A stretch of 64,000 bases of DNA, taken from NCBI RefSeq assembly GCF_052113225.1, contig NZ_JBFRCT010000002.1, positions 1 through 64,000 of the forward strand. Reading direction: 5' to 3'. Shown here piece by piece: positions 50,772 to 60,219 of the stretch. Within the stretch, counting starts at the first letter, position 1, and the number at the start of each line of letters is the position of its first letter. Source of the stretch: Pristimantibacillus sp052113225 (lineage in GTDB: Bacteria > Bacillota > Bacilli > Paenibacillales > Paenibacillaceae). A program made the translations under genes and the position numbers. Under the pieces are notes generated by a model, which saw nothing but the letters and a program-made list of their open reading frames with translations, was not told where the DNA came from and did no database searches.

Positions 50772-51665
50772 ATGAGAGCAACTATGCTTGAACGGATCGG
50801 ACAGTGGATTATCGTAATCCTTCTAGTAGTCATGTGCGTTTCCATTATTTATCCATTTGTTTATATGTTAGCTATTTCGCTTAATACTGGGGCAGATGCT
50901 GCAAAAGGTGGCGTTTATCTCTGGCCGCGGTCCTTTACCTGGATCAACTATGAGATTGTCCTTGGAAATCAGGTCATCCGCCATGCTTATCTGATCACCA
51001 TTGCAAGAACGGTTATTGGGACAATTGGCGGTCTAGCCATTACTCTTGCAGCTGCGTACGGATTATCGTATAAACGTCTTCCGTTCCGAAATGGCATCCT
51101 GACTTATATTCTCTTGACGATGCTGTTCAGCGGCGGATTAATTCCCTTCTATATTCAATTGTTTAAACTCGGACTTACCAATACGTTTTGGGTGTACGTC
51201 ATCCCTGGACTTTTCTCAGCTTGGAATATGTTCGTCATGCAGAAGTTTATACAAGGTATTCCTGAAGCATTGTTCGAGTCAGCTGAATTGGACGGAGCTG
51301 GGCCCGTTCGGATTTTGATTCAAATTATCGTACCGCTCTCAAAACCGATGCTTGCCGCTCTTGGACTCTTTACGGCAGTTGGTCATTGGAACGACTGGTT
51401 CTCGGGCGCCTTCTATGTGACGAGCCAGAACCTGATTCCGGTTCAAACCTTCCTGCAGCAACTGCTGACAGCGCAAGATTTATCCGCGATCATGAGCTCT
51501 AACCAAAATCAGGAAGTGCTGGCACGAAGCTCGATGGATAATATTACGCTAATGTCGGTCAAAATGGCTACGGTTATGATCAGTGCGCTTCCGATTCTTG
51601 CGATTTATCCATTCCTGCAGAAATATTTTGCCAAAGGCGTTTTGATCGGATCGGTCAAAGGCTGA
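50772..51665 (+). CDS. CUT1 ABC transporter permease (LplC/YtcP type)
   Basis: The 297-aa partner permease has six helices, the EAA motif (ALFESAELDGAGPVRILI) near 165 and a C-terminal YFAKGVLIGSVKG. It begins 3 nt after the first permease stop, so translation is coupled. Confidence 0.92.
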   Translation: MRATMLERIGQWIIVILLVVMCVSIIYPFVYMLAISLNTGADAAKGGVYLWPRSFTWINYEIVLGNQVIRHAYLITIARTVIGTIGGLAITLAAAYGLSYKRLPFRNGILTYILLTMLFSGGLIPFYIQLFKLGLTNTFWVYVIPGLFSAWNMFVMQKFIQGIPEALFESAELDGAGPVRILIQIIVPLSKPMLAALGLFTAVGHWNDWFSGAFYVTSQNLIPVQTFLQQLLTAQDLSAIMSSNQNQEVLARSSMDNITLMSVKMATVMISALPILAIYPFLQKYFAKGVLIGSVKG

Positions 51666-51740
51666 ATCACTCTCGGGTATAATTGATCTACCATATACCA
51701 ATTTGATGATAGACTCGAATAAAAAGGGGAGAAAGTAAGC

Positions 51741-53411
51741 ATGAAATTTAAAAAAAGCAGTATCGCAGCTCTAACCCTAGCCGCCACATTAAGCATAACG
51801 GCGGGATGCTCTAGTAACAGCAATACAACTCAGAATAACTCGAGTACAGCAGCTAATTCAACAAATACGAAAACGACCGACAGTTCGGATAAGTTCAAGC
51901 TTTGGCTGGGCTGGACGGCAACGATTAATAATGACAGCCTAGTTCAGCAATATTGGAAATCAGAAGAGCCAGGAGTCGACGTCCAACTCGAAGCGACACA
52001 GGGCGATGTTTTGACAGCGCTTAATCTGAAGCTTAATACAGGCGGCTTTGATGATGCAGCTATTTTCAGCCGTAATCAGGTAATTGATGATGCGATGAAG
52101 CGCTCAAATCTTATTCAGCCTCTTGAGCAGTACTTTAACATGCCGGATAAATATCCAAGCCTGGCGGCCATTCCGAAGGAATATCTGGAGCAGATGAAAG
52201 ATGCGGACGGACATATTTGGTCACTTCCTTCTTACTTCGATATTAATCCGTCTGAACCATGGCCGGGGTGGTCATCCAGTGCATGGTTTATCCGGACTGA
52301 CGTTCTCGAGAAGGTTGGAATGACGGAGAATGATTTGACTACCCTTGATGGTGTAGAAACTTATCTGAAGAAAGCCGCAGAGCTTAAGGATGAGTCAGGC
52401 AAGAGCCTGCTGCCGCTGGGTATTCTTACGGATAAGAACGATGAAAATGCGGTTCTGGCTGCATTTGGCGTGACGGTTGCAACAGCAGGCGGGGTTGCTC
52501 CGGTGAAGCAAGAGGGTGACAACTTTATCTTTATGTATGATAATCCAGGCTTCAAAGAAGCTTACAAATGGATGAACCGTTTATACCAGGAGAAACTTAT
52601 TGATCCTGAGGCATTAACGGATAAAAGTGAGCGCTATATTGAAAAAAATAAAAATGGCCGATATGCGATGAACATCGGAAGCTTCTGGGATTTTGATGCT
52701 TCCTTATGGGAACAGCTGGATGGTCCAACAGCACCAGGCTGGTTCTACAAACCGATTCCTTTCCCGCAAATTGAAGGTGTGAATGGGCTGGGTACTACTC
52801 AAGTGATCAATCCTTATCCAGGCTATGATACTTATATTAGCAAGAATACGAAAAACCTTGATGCGATTCTTAAATTTTATGATTATACTTTAACACCGAA
52901 GCCAGAGCAGAATATGGTCATCAATGAAGGACCGGCAGGAAAATATTGGGGATGGGTAGATCAGCCGTACGGCAAGTGGGCATTTATAGATGAGAGCTAC
53001 AAAGCGCTGCGCAATTCGGGCGACCAGGCTAAGAAAGCGCAAGTGACGCCAGAACTGTATATGACTTCGAACTACAGCAATGAATGGTATGCTTGGTGGA
53101 CCAATGAACAGACTCATGCCGGCGGTGTAAAAACAGGAGAGTTCTCGCAAGAGATTGCCAAGATGGGAGCTACTCGTGTTGCGGAAAATTATGATATGGT
53201 AAAAGCAAAATCAGGCGGCGTTTGGGAAAAATACGCACCTGAGCTAACTACCGTGTATAAAGAGTACCGTGCAAAACTGCTTATGGCGAAGGACGATGCA
53301 CAATTCGAGAAAGCATGGACGGAATTCACTTCTGCGCTTGAAAAGCGTGGACATTGGAGCGAGCTTAAGACAGAGTGGAATGAGTTATACAAAACGATGA
53401 GCAATAAATAA
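51741..53411 (+). CDS. CUT1 ABC transporter sugar-binding lipoprotein
   Basis: The 556-aa lipoprotein has a signal peptide with lipobox TAGC near 20-23, then an Asn/Thr/Ser-rich linker (to about 50) and a solute-binding fold rich in aromatic residues (WLGWTATINNDSLVQQYW, WPGWSSSAWFIRTDVL). GGGGAG precedes the start. Being third, after the permeases, is less usual than the binding-protein-first order at 30897. The ligand is unknown. Confidence 0.9.
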   Translation: MKFKKSSIAALTLAATLSITAGCSSNSNTTQNNSSTAANSTNTKTTDSSDKFKLWLGWTATINNDSLVQQYWKSEEPGVDVQLEATQGDVLTALNLKLNTGGFDDAAIFSRNQVIDDAMKRSNLIQPLEQYFNMPDKYPSLAAIPKEYLEQMKDADGHIWSLPSYFDINPSEPWPGWSSSAWFIRTDVLEKVGMTENDLTTLDGVETYLKKAAELKDESGKSLLPLGILTDKNDENAVLAAFGVTVATAGGVAPVKQEGDNFIFMYDNPGFKEAYKWMNRLYQEKLIDPEALTDKSERYIEKNKNGRYAMNIGSFWDFDASLWEQLDGPTAPGWFYKPIPFPQIEGVNGLGTTQVINPYPGYDTYISKNTKNLDAILKFYDYTLTPKPEQNMVINEGPAGKYWGWVDQPYGKWAFIDESYKALRNSGDQAKKAQVTPELYMTSNYSNEWYAWWTNEQTHAGGVKTGEFSQEIAKMGATRVAENYDMVKAKSGGVWEKYAPELTTVYKEYRAKLLMAKDDAQFEKAWTEFTSALEKRGHWSELKTEWNELYKTMSNK

Positions 53412-53432
53412 AAAGAGAGAAACGCATATCAA

Positions 53433-53458
53433 GGAGCAGCCCTTTATTGGGATGCTCC
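53433..53458 (+). terminator. intercistronic hairpin between lipoprotein and kinase genes
   Basis: GGAGCAGCCC (53433-53442) pairs with GGGATGCTCC (53449-53458) with one mismatch, followed by a weak T-rich run. It probably reduces expression of the kinase and regulator relative to the lipoprotein. Confidence 0.6.
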
Positions 53459-53513
53459 CTTTGCAGTTTCCCGGAAAAATAACGATACCGGGCGAAGAAT
53501 GGGAGAATGCCTG

Positions 53514-55298
53514 ATGCGACGCTGGATTGAGAGAAATACGATCCGATTGACCCGAACGATGAGTCTGCGCGGCAAAATTGTTTTGCTATACGGGCTTATC
53601 GTGGTAATACCTACCATTATTTTGGGAATCGGCGCAGGGTACCTGGCTCTTCAGAACGTCAGGGACAATTATATCGTCACGATTAACGAAGCCGTTCGTC
53701 AGACGACGCAGAGCGTTGAGTTCCGCAAGCAAAGTTACGATCTTCTTGCGAATCGGACGGGAACGGACGGAGAGCTTATTTCCAGACTGAGCCGAACCTA
53801 TACCAATTGGTCGGAACAGCTGGAATCGGTCAATTATATTGATCGTTCCTTTCAGGTAATGAGCCGCTATTTGCCTGGTATTGAAAATTTTCGGATTTAT
53901 CATGACAATGAGACTCTCACGGAAGACGGAGGACTGTTATGGAAGCCGTCTGACCGGCCTTTAAATCATACTGACGAGAAGTCCTGGTATGAAGGTGTAA
54001 TGGCTTCACCTTTTGCTTTACAATGGTCAGATGCCCCCGGGGAACATGCACAGCTCGCAGTCTCCCGAAAGATTACGAATGCTACGGGCTATACCTATGG
54101 CGCTATCTATATGCTGCTGGATTATAACAGCGTGTTTGGCGAATTGATGGACCGCCCCTTCAAAGGCTCAGGCAGCCTGTATTTATTAGATGAGAATGAC
54201 CGGATTATTGCGGCCTCAGACCGTTCATTGATTGGGAAGCCAGTTGAAGCGACTTCACTTTCCAAGCTATGGGCAAGTAGTGAAGTAGCAGAGAGCCTTA
54301 CTAATAATGGCGAATACTTTACGGTCCGTCACATTAATGGCGAATGGAAGGTCGCCGCGCTTATCCAGATGCGTCAAATGGAAAAGCAGTCCGCCTTAAT
54401 TGTCTACAGCATTGTTGCTATCACGGTGTTTTTCCTGTTCTTCTCTATGTTCCTTGTAATGATCGTACTGAAAAATGTTGTTTTCCGTATTCGCAAGCTG
54501 GGCCACCGGATGAGCGATATTGCTGAGGGGGACTTTGACGTATCTGTGCAGAGCAGAAGCAGGGATGAGCTTGGGGAACTGGAAATGATGTTTAACCAGA
54601 TGACGGGAAAGCTTGGATCAGTTATTGATATGCTTAGTAGTGCCAAATTACAGGAGAAGGAATCATCATTCCGGGCACTCCAAGCCCAAATCAATCCTCA
54701 TTTTATATATAATTCGCTTAGTTTGCTTCAGTGGCGCGCTCTCGACCAAGGAGATCAGACTCAGGTAGAGACCATTGAAGCGTTAACGACTTTTTACCGG
54801 TTCGCCCTAGATAACACATCTAATGTGACGCTAATCCATAAAGAGTTGGAACATGTGAGGGCTTATCTGGATATACAACAGCTGCGTTATCCCGGTCGTG
54901 TCCGAATCGATTGGGAGATTGATGAGGATGTAACAGAGCTCTACTCCATTAAACTGATTTTGCAACCTATTGTGGAGAATGCATATATACACGGAAAGAT
55001 CTTTACCCGGCCTAATGCTTATATTGCCATTCGTATCAAACGGTTAAATAATCATGTCCAATACGAAGTAAGAGACAATGGTATAGGGATGGATACCGAG
55101 ACTCTGACCCTAATTAAGAATGGTGAAAAAGCGGGAAAAGGAAACGGATTTGGACTTTTAAATATTAGAGAGCGTCTTCATTTGTATTTTGGCCACGCCG
55201 GACAATTACACGTAGAGAGTAACGCTGAGACAGGAACGATTATTAGGATTGAGATGCCTGTCTATACACATAAACCGCATATTCAACGGGAGGGATAA
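53514..55298 (+). CDS. sensor histidine kinase (YesM type)
   Basis: The 594-aa membrane kinase has a first helix (about 20-42), an extracytoplasmic dCache-like sensor (about 45-285), a second helix (about 290-315) and a HAMP domain (about 320-370). The His_kinase domain has the phospho-acceptor His near 396 in QINPHFIYNSLS. The ATPase domain follows (QPIVENAYIHG, DNGIGM, GFGLLNIRERL). It belongs to the YesM/LytS group used for sugar sensing. ATG 53514 is preferred because GGGAG lies 8 nt upstream; an in-frame ATG at 53499 overlaps that site. It pairs with the response regulator 2 nt downstream and probably controls the preceding transporter. Confidence 0.92.
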   Translation: MRRWIERNTIRLTRTMSLRGKIVLLYGLIVVIPTIILGIGAGYLALQNVRDNYIVTINEAVRQTTQSVEFRKQSYDLLANRTGTDGELISRLSRTYTNWSEQLESVNYIDRSFQVMSRYLPGIENFRIYHDNETLTEDGGLLWKPSDRPLNHTDEKSWYEGVMASPFALQWSDAPGEHAQLAVSRKITNATGYTYGAIYMLLDYNSVFGELMDRPFKGSGSLYLLDENDRIIAASDRSLIGKPVEATSLSKLWASSEVAESLTNNGEYFTVRHINGEWKVAALIQMRQMEKQSALIVYSIVAITVFFLFFSMFLVMIVLKNVVFRIRKLGHRMSDIAEGDFDVSVQSRSRDELGELEMMFNQMTGKLGSVIDMLSSAKLQEKESSFRALQAQINPHFIYNSLSLLQWRALDQGDQTQVETIEALTTFYRFALDNTSNVTLIHKELEHVRAYLDIQQLRYPGRVRIDWEIDEDVTELYSIKLILQPIVENAYIHGKIFTRPNAYIAIRIKRLNNHVQYEVRDNGIGMDTETLTLIKNGEKAGKGNGFGLLNIRERLHLYFGHAGQLHVESNAETGTIIRIEMPVYTHKPHIQREG

Positions 55299-55300
55299 TT

Positions 55301-56902
55301 ATGCTGCAAGTACTTATCGTAGACGATGAACCGTCACATGTTCAAGGATTGGTAAGGCATATCCCTTGGGCTAAACTTGGGTACTTGATCCCGCTTACAG
55401 CGGAGTCGGGTGAAGAAGCTATTCCTATTCTTGAAGCGGGTCCAGTCGATGTATTGATTACCGATGTATCTATGCCCGGTATGAACGGGATTGAGCTCGC
55501 TGCCGAAGCCAAATTGATTCATCCAGATATTCAAATTTTGGTTATAAGCGGATACAATGAGTTCGAATTTGCACAAGAAGCAATTGAAGTAGGGGCAAAG
55601 GGCTATGTACTGAAGCCTCTCAAATTATCGGAAATTGAACGTAAGCTGACCGCGTTTCGGCAAACGCTAGAGAGTATAACTCAAATCAATGAACAGACTA
55701 TTAAACTCAAGGAGATTGTCTCGGATAGTCAGGAAATGCTAAAGGATACGTTTATTTTCGATATTCTGGAGGAAGAGCCGATGGAGGAGGAATCTTTACA
55801 CTCCTGGTGCCAGCTGCTTAATCTGCCAAACCAGCCATCTGAAGGAATACAACTGATTACAGCTATAATCGATAACTACTCGGATTCTTCTGGCAGCGAT
55901 GCACAGAGCAGGCATATGCTTGGTTCAGCACTTCTGCAATCGGTTTCAGTGGGGCTAAAGGATTTGGGTAATGTTCTGGTCTCCAAGACTAGACCTGACC
56001 AGGTTGTGGCTATTCTTATAAATCCGTCGATAGATAAAAGAAGCAATATCGATAAACAAATGAGATTCGTACAAGAATATATGAATAACAGCTATGGAGT
56101 ATTGGTTTCAGTTGGCATCAGCCGTTGGGGATATGAATGGCGGGAAATGAATCAGATTTTCAGGGAAGTGAAATTTACGATTGCGGATGTCCGTCAAAGC
56201 AGTAACGGATCTATCACGTATGTGGGAAATACAGAGCGAAAGGCATTCGAGGACTATCGAATGCAAGAAAACATGCTGCCCGACTTATTAATGCTTGCAG
56301 AATGCGATGACCCCCTTCCATTAGTAGATAAGGTAGGACAGACATTTAAGGACTTGGAAAACAGCGGACATAACATGGCCTATATTCAGTCTCTTAGTAT
56401 AAGCCTTCTCGGGGAGCTGTCGCGTAAAGTATGGCAGGATACAGAAGAGATCAGCTTTCTGAACAAACGTGCTTGGCATAGACTTCTGGATTGCAAAACG
56501 ATTGATACGATGAAGGACATCGTTATCGATTATATCCGCTCAGCTAGTATGCTTGTGAGGAAAGAGCGGTCGCTCCAGCAGCATCACCTGATCAGTCGTA
56601 TCGTTTCCTATATGGAAGAGCAGCTGCCGATCAGCATGACAGTGAAACAGCTTGCAGAACAGTTTCATATCAGCGCAGGACATCTGAGCGTGTTATTCAA
56701 GAAAGAAACGGGACTAACGATCTCTGATTTTGTTAAAAACCTGAGGATGAAAAAAGCGAAGGAGCTGCTTCAGAATCCAACTATTAAAATTTACGAGGTG
56801 GCTGAACGGGTAGGATTTCAAACACCTGCTTACTTTACCTATCAATTCAAGAAAAATGAAGGCTGTACACCACAGGAATATCGTGACCGCTTTTATGTCT
56901 AA
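55301..56902 (+). CDS. AraC-type response regulator (YesN type)
   Basis: The 533-aa product has an N-terminal receiver domain (about 1-120) with the phospho-acceptor Asp near 55 (LITDVSMPGMNG) and Lys near 104 (YVLKPLK). A degenerate GGDEF-like middle region follows, then a C-terminal AraC HTH (about 430-530; VKQLAEQFHISAGHLSVLFK, EVAERVGFQTPAYFTYQFKK). It starts 2 nt after the kinase gene. It should bind DNA upstream of 49875 when phosphorylated. Confidence 0.93.
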   Translation: MLQVLIVDDEPSHVQGLVRHIPWAKLGYLIPLTAESGEEAIPILEAGPVDVLITDVSMPGMNGIELAAEAKLIHPDIQILVISGYNEFEFAQEAIEVGAKGYVLKPLKLSEIERKLTAFRQTLESITQINEQTIKLKEIVSDSQEMLKDTFIFDILEEEPMEEESLHSWCQLLNLPNQPSEGIQLITAIIDNYSDSSGSDAQSRHMLGSALLQSVSVGLKDLGNVLVSKTRPDQVVAILINPSIDKRSNIDKQMRFVQEYMNNSYGVLVSVGISRWGYEWREMNQIFREVKFTIADVRQSSNGSITYVGNTERKAFEDYRMQENMLPDLLMLAECDDPLPLVDKVGQTFKDLENSGHNMAYIQSLSISLLGELSRKVWQDTEEISFLNKRAWHRLLDCKTIDTMKDIVIDYIRSASMLVRKERSLQQHHLISRIVSYMEEQLPISMTVKQLAEQFHISAGHLSVLFKKETGLTISDFVKNLRMKKAKELLQNPTIKIYEVAERVGFQTPAYFTYQFKKNEGCTPQEYRDRFYV

Positions 56903-56972
56903 TATATCTCTGCAGGACACGAAGAGCGGAAATCTACCGTTTGTAGTTGAATCCTGTGAGGGAGCCCCTTCA

Positions 56973-57800
56973 TTAAGGTCTATATAATTTTCGATAAGTC
57001 TCGGGTGTCATGCCTTCCTTCTGGCGAAAGGTAGAGACGAAGTGACTCGCATCTCGGAAGCCAACCGCTTCAGCTATGCGGCGTACGGTCCAGTCCGGCC
57101 GGGAAGGCAGCCATTCCTTCGCCTTGCGGATTCTAAGCTGAATCAGATACGAGTAAGCGGTTTGGCCAAACAGCTCGCGGAATCTTTCATTCAGCTGCCG
57201 CTCTCCGATGCCAAGCTGCGCTGCCATATCCGCCAATCCGATCTCCGGATTGGCGAATTCCTTTTCCAGCCACTCCAGCAGGATTTGATTCCGCTCCAAT
57301 CGTTTGGACATTGAAGGTCGATTATCTGTACGGGCATCCGTACGAAGCAGTGTGAGGAATTGGTACAGTTCTGCCGAAGACTGCCAGCCGGAAGGATCGC
57401 TTCCGGTTTCAGCAAATGTCAGCATGTCGTTCAACTGGTTGGAAATCCGATCATTGCCAGCTTCCCATTGAAAATGTTCAGCGCCGCTCCATCCAAACGA
57501 CGGGACAAAGCTTGCAGCCATACTCCCGTGAAACGTAATATAACCAGTCTGCCACAGTCCATTTCTTGCTTCATAACGATGAGGGGTGCCAGGTGCAAGA
57601 AGGACGCCAGACCGCTCGATCATTCTCCAGGTCTGACCGTTCGCCTGCAATTCTCCTTCTCCATAAATGGTATGAAGCCAGTGGAAATAGGGATATCCGT
57701 CAGGTCTGTCCAAAGTCTCTTGATCGGGATTAAATCCGATGGTTTCCAGCTGTAAAGGCAATGGTTCTAAGGGGAATGCGGGAACGACACGTCGCATCAT
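56973..57800 (-). CDS. AraC-family regulator with cupin sensor domain
   Basis: The 275-aa regulator has an N-terminal AraC-binding cupin (about 20-150, with the ligand-side GTPHRYEA segment) and a C-terminal double HTH (about 180-272; LADMAAQLGIGERQLNERFR, RIAEAVGFRDASHFVSTFRQ). It is divergent from the GH42 beta-galactosidase at 57919, with two direct repeats between them. It is therefore the likely sugar-responsive activator of that gene. Confidence 0.9.
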   Translation of the reverse strand: MMRRVVPAFPLEPLPLQLETIGFNPDQETLDRPDGYPYFHWLHTIYGEGELQANGQTWRMIERSGVLLAPGTPHRYEARNGLWQTGYITFHGSMAASFVPSFGWSGAEHFQWEAGNDRISNQLNDMLTFAETGSDPSGWQSSAELYQFLTLLRTDARTDNRPSMSKRLERNQILLEWLEKEFANPEIGLADMAAQLGIGERQLNERFRELFGQTAYSYLIQLRIRKAKEWLPSRPDWTVRRIAEAVGFRDASHFVSTFRQKEGMTPETYRKLYRP

Positions 57801-57815
57801 ATCTGACCTCCATAT

Positions 57816-57851
57816 TTTTATATGTGATATCGATTATTTTATATGGGATAT
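57816..57851. promoter_or_regulatory. two direct repeats 21 bp apart, AraC-type operator candidate
   Basis: TTTTATATGTGATAT (57816-57830) and TTTTATATGGGATAT (57837-57851) agree at 14 of 15 positions. The repeat period of 21 bp is two helical turns, as in AraC-family half-sites. They lie between the AraC regulator and the GH42 gene, about 70-100 bp before the latter. Confidence 0.6.
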
Positions 57852-57856
57852 AGTAA

Positions 57857-57870
57857 TTATAACGCTTACA
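57857..57870. promoter_or_regulatory. cre-like site before the GH42 gene
   Basis: TTATAACGCTTACA matches the CcpA consensus at 12 of 14 positions. It lies just downstream of the direct repeats and 49 bp before ATG 57919, so it would suit catabolite repression. Confidence 0.45.
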
Positions 57871-57918
57871 ATATAAGTATCTAATGCAGTTTTATCATAT
57901 ACGAAGAGGTGTGACAAG

Positions 57919-59973
57919 ATGATTAATACAAAGAAACCTAAGATATGGTACGGCGGAGATTATAATCCGGATCAATGGGAGAAGGAGGTCTGGGACGAGG
58001 ATTTACGTATGTTTAAGCTTGCTGGTATCGATGTGGCTACGCTGAACGTTTTCGCATGGGCGAAAAACCAGCCTGATGAGGAAACCTATGATTTTACCTG
58101 GCTCGATGAGATGATGGACAAGCTTCATGCTGACGGAGTTGGTGTCTGTCTTGCGACTAGCACTGCTGCGCATCCTGCTTGGATGGCACGTAAATATCCG
58201 GATGTCCTGCAAGTTGATTTTAACGGCAATAAACGTAAGTTTGGTGGAAGACATAACTCTTGCCCGAACAGTCCAACGTTCCGCAAGTATTCAGTGCGAA
58301 TGGCGGAGAAGCTGGCAGAGCGTTATAAGGACCATCCAGCATTGCTTATTTGGCATATCAATAATGAATACGGCGGGGCAGGCAATTGCTACTGTGACAA
58401 TTGTGAAGCTGCCTTCCGTGTATGGCTGAAGGAACGTTACGGTACAATTGAAGCGGTAAACCGTGCTTGGAATACAGCGTTTTGGGGTCATATTTTCTAT
58501 GATTGGGAAGATATCGTACTTCCGAGCGGCCGTAGTGAAGAATGGTACGGTGCAAACGGCCGTACAGATACGAACTTCCAAGGGCTTTCACTTGATTACA
58601 TGCGTTTCCATTCCGACAGCCTGCTCGACTGCTACAAGCTGGAGTATGAAGCGGTCAAGAAGCAGACGCCAGACATTCCAGTTACAACTAATCTAATGGG
58701 TGCCTTTAAGAAGCTTGATTATCATAAATGGGCCAAACATATGGATGTCGTATCATGGGACAACTACCCACGATTCGATACACCCCACAGCTACACAGCA
58801 ATGATGCATGATTTGATGCGCGGTCTGAAGGATGGTCAGCCCTTTATGCTGATGGAGCAGACACCAAGCCAGCAGAACTGGCAGCCTTACAACTCGCTCA
58901 AGCGTCCTGGCGTTATGAGATTGTGGAGCTATCAAGCGGTGGCTCGTGGTGCAGATACCATTCTGTTCTTCCAGCTGCGCCGTTCGGTTGGGGCGTGCGA
59001 GAAATATCATGGAGCTGTAATTGAACATGTTGGACATGAGCATACGCGCGTATTCCGCGAATGTGCAGAGCTTGGGGCAGAGCTTGGAAAGCTTGGCGAT
59101 ACGCTCCTCGACTCCAGAGTGAAGGCAAAAGTTGCGATTCTGTTCGACTGGGAAAACTGGTGGGCGATTGAAATGTCCAGCGGCCCAACGATTGCCCTCA
59201 AATATGTAGACGAAGCACATAAGTTCTACGATGCTCTTTACCGTGCAGGAATCGCGGCTGAGGTAGTCAGCGTAGAAGCGGATCTCAGCGGTTACGATCT
59301 TGTTATCGCACCGGTGATGTACATGGTGAAGCAGGGTGTAGCAGATAAGCTGGAGAAATTTGTTGAAGCGGGTGGTTCGGTCATTTCGACCTACTTCAGC
59401 GGTATTGTTAATGAGACAGACCTCGTTACACTGGGTGGTTATCCTGGCGAGCTACGGAAGCTGTTTGGTATTTGGGCAGAAGAAATCGATGCTTTGCTTC
59501 CTAGCCAGCGTAACCGAATTGTTCTATCAGATAACACGCTTGGCTCGAAGACGGAATATGAGTGCGGGATGATCTGCGATCTCATTCACTCCGAAGGCGC
59601 CGAAGTAAAAGCCGTATACGGGGATGACTTCTATCGTGGCATGCCGGCCCTTACCGTCAACAAGTTTGGTGCAGGCGAAGCCTGGTACTTGGCAACAAGT
59701 CCGGAAGCAGCGTTCCTGCAAGAGTGGCTGCCTCAGCTATGTGCAGCGCGAGGTATTGAACCTCTCGTTCCTACTACTCCAGAAGGTGTGGAAACAACTA
59801 TTCGCACCAAAGACGGCCAGGATTACTTGTTTGTGCTAAATCACAAAGCAGATTCTGTTACAGTTGATCTTGGCCAACATTCGGGTATCAACCTGCTGAC
59901 CGACATCCCTGTTCAAGGCGGCCAAACAGAGCTCGCAGGTTACGACGTGCAAATCATTAAGCTAAATAACTAA
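57919..59973 (+). CDS. GH42 beta-galactosidase
   Basis: The 684-aa cytoplasmic enzyme has the GH42 TIM barrel (about 1-390), a trimerisation/glutamine-amidotransferase-like domain (about 400-610) and a small C-terminal beta domain. The acid/base Glu is near 149 in HINNEYGG and the nucleophile Glu is 313 in LMEQTPSQQNW. The zinc-site cysteines are in NCYCDNCEAAF. GH42 enzymes in soil bacteria often act on plant galactans and galacto-oligosaccharides rather than lactose. An AAGAGGTG site precedes the ATG. It is probably activated by the divergent AraC regulator. A terminator follows 5 nt later. Confidence 0.94.
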   Translation: MINTKKPKIWYGGDYNPDQWEKEVWDEDLRMFKLAGIDVATLNVFAWAKNQPDEETYDFTWLDEMMDKLHADGVGVCLATSTAAHPAWMARKYPDVLQVDFNGNKRKFGGRHNSCPNSPTFRKYSVRMAEKLAERYKDHPALLIWHINNEYGGAGNCYCDNCEAAFRVWLKERYGTIEAVNRAWNTAFWGHIFYDWEDIVLPSGRSEEWYGANGRTDTNFQGLSLDYMRFHSDSLLDCYKLEYEAVKKQTPDIPVTTNLMGAFKKLDYHKWAKHMDVVSWDNYPRFDTPHSYTAMMHDLMRGLKDGQPFMLMEQTPSQQNWQPYNSLKRPGVMRLWSYQAVARGADTILFFQLRRSVGACEKYHGAVIEHVGHEHTRVFRECAELGAELGKLGDTLLDSRVKAKVAILFDWENWWAIEMSSGPTIALKYVDEAHKFYDALYRAGIAAEVVSVEADLSGYDLVIAPVMYMVKQGVADKLEKFVEAGGSVISTYFSGIVNETDLVTLGGYPGELRKLFGIWAEEIDALLPSQRNRIVLSDNTLGSKTEYECGMICDLIHSEGAEVKAVYGDDFYRGMPALTVNKFGAGEAWYLATSPEAAFLQEWLPQLCAARGIEPLVPTTPEGVETTIRTKDGQDYLFVLNHKADSVTVDLGQHSGINLLTDIPVQGGQTELAGYDVQIIKLNN

Positions 59974-59978
59974 ACAGA

Positions 59979-60007
59979 AAGCGGCAGCCCAATGGCTGCC
60001 GCTTTTA
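59979..60007 (+). terminator. terminator after the GH42 gene
   Basis: AAGCGGCAGCC pairs perfectly with GGCTGCCGCTT across CAAT, followed by TTTAT. Confidence 0.88.
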
Positions 60008-60054
60008 TAATCTAATCTAGCCGGGCGGGTATACCAGCACGGCGAACTTTGTCT

Positions 60055-60219
60055 TTAGGATCTTCTGTCTAAATTAGCTTTTAAACCTAGACGAAGTATT
60101 TCGAATGATTCTGGAGAAACGAAGTGCTCGCCTTTGCTCGGGGATTCCAACCTTAATCCTTCTAGTTCAAGGAATCCCCGAGCAACAGCGATCGGAAGAA
60201 CATTCGAATACGCAGTCAC
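60055..60219 (-). CDS. short ORF of unknown function containing an inverted repeat (possible remnant or dispersed element)
   Basis: Fifty-four codons starting with GTG (60219) encode a protein-like sequence (TAYSNVLPIAVARGFLELEG, then LRLESPSKGEHFVSPESFEI). It follows the AraC gene by 17 nt and has no ribosome site. The DNA contains a 14-bp perfect inverted repeat (60135-60148 and 60171-60184) inside the frame. Other frames stay open beyond its stop, which suggests a frameshifted remnant or a repeat element with coding-like bias. I do not recognise the protein. Confidence 0.3.
   Translation of the reverse strand: MTAYSNVLPIAVARGFLELEGLRLESPSKGEHFVSPESFEILRLGLKANLDRRS
60135..60184. repeat. 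14-bp perfect inverted repeat with 22-nt loop
   Basis: TGCTCGGGGATTCC (60135-60148) pairs with GGAATCCCCGAGCA (60171-60184). No T tract follows, so it is not a simple terminator. It may be part of a dispersed repeat or a stem-loop in the tail of the AraC transcript. Confidence 0.6.
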
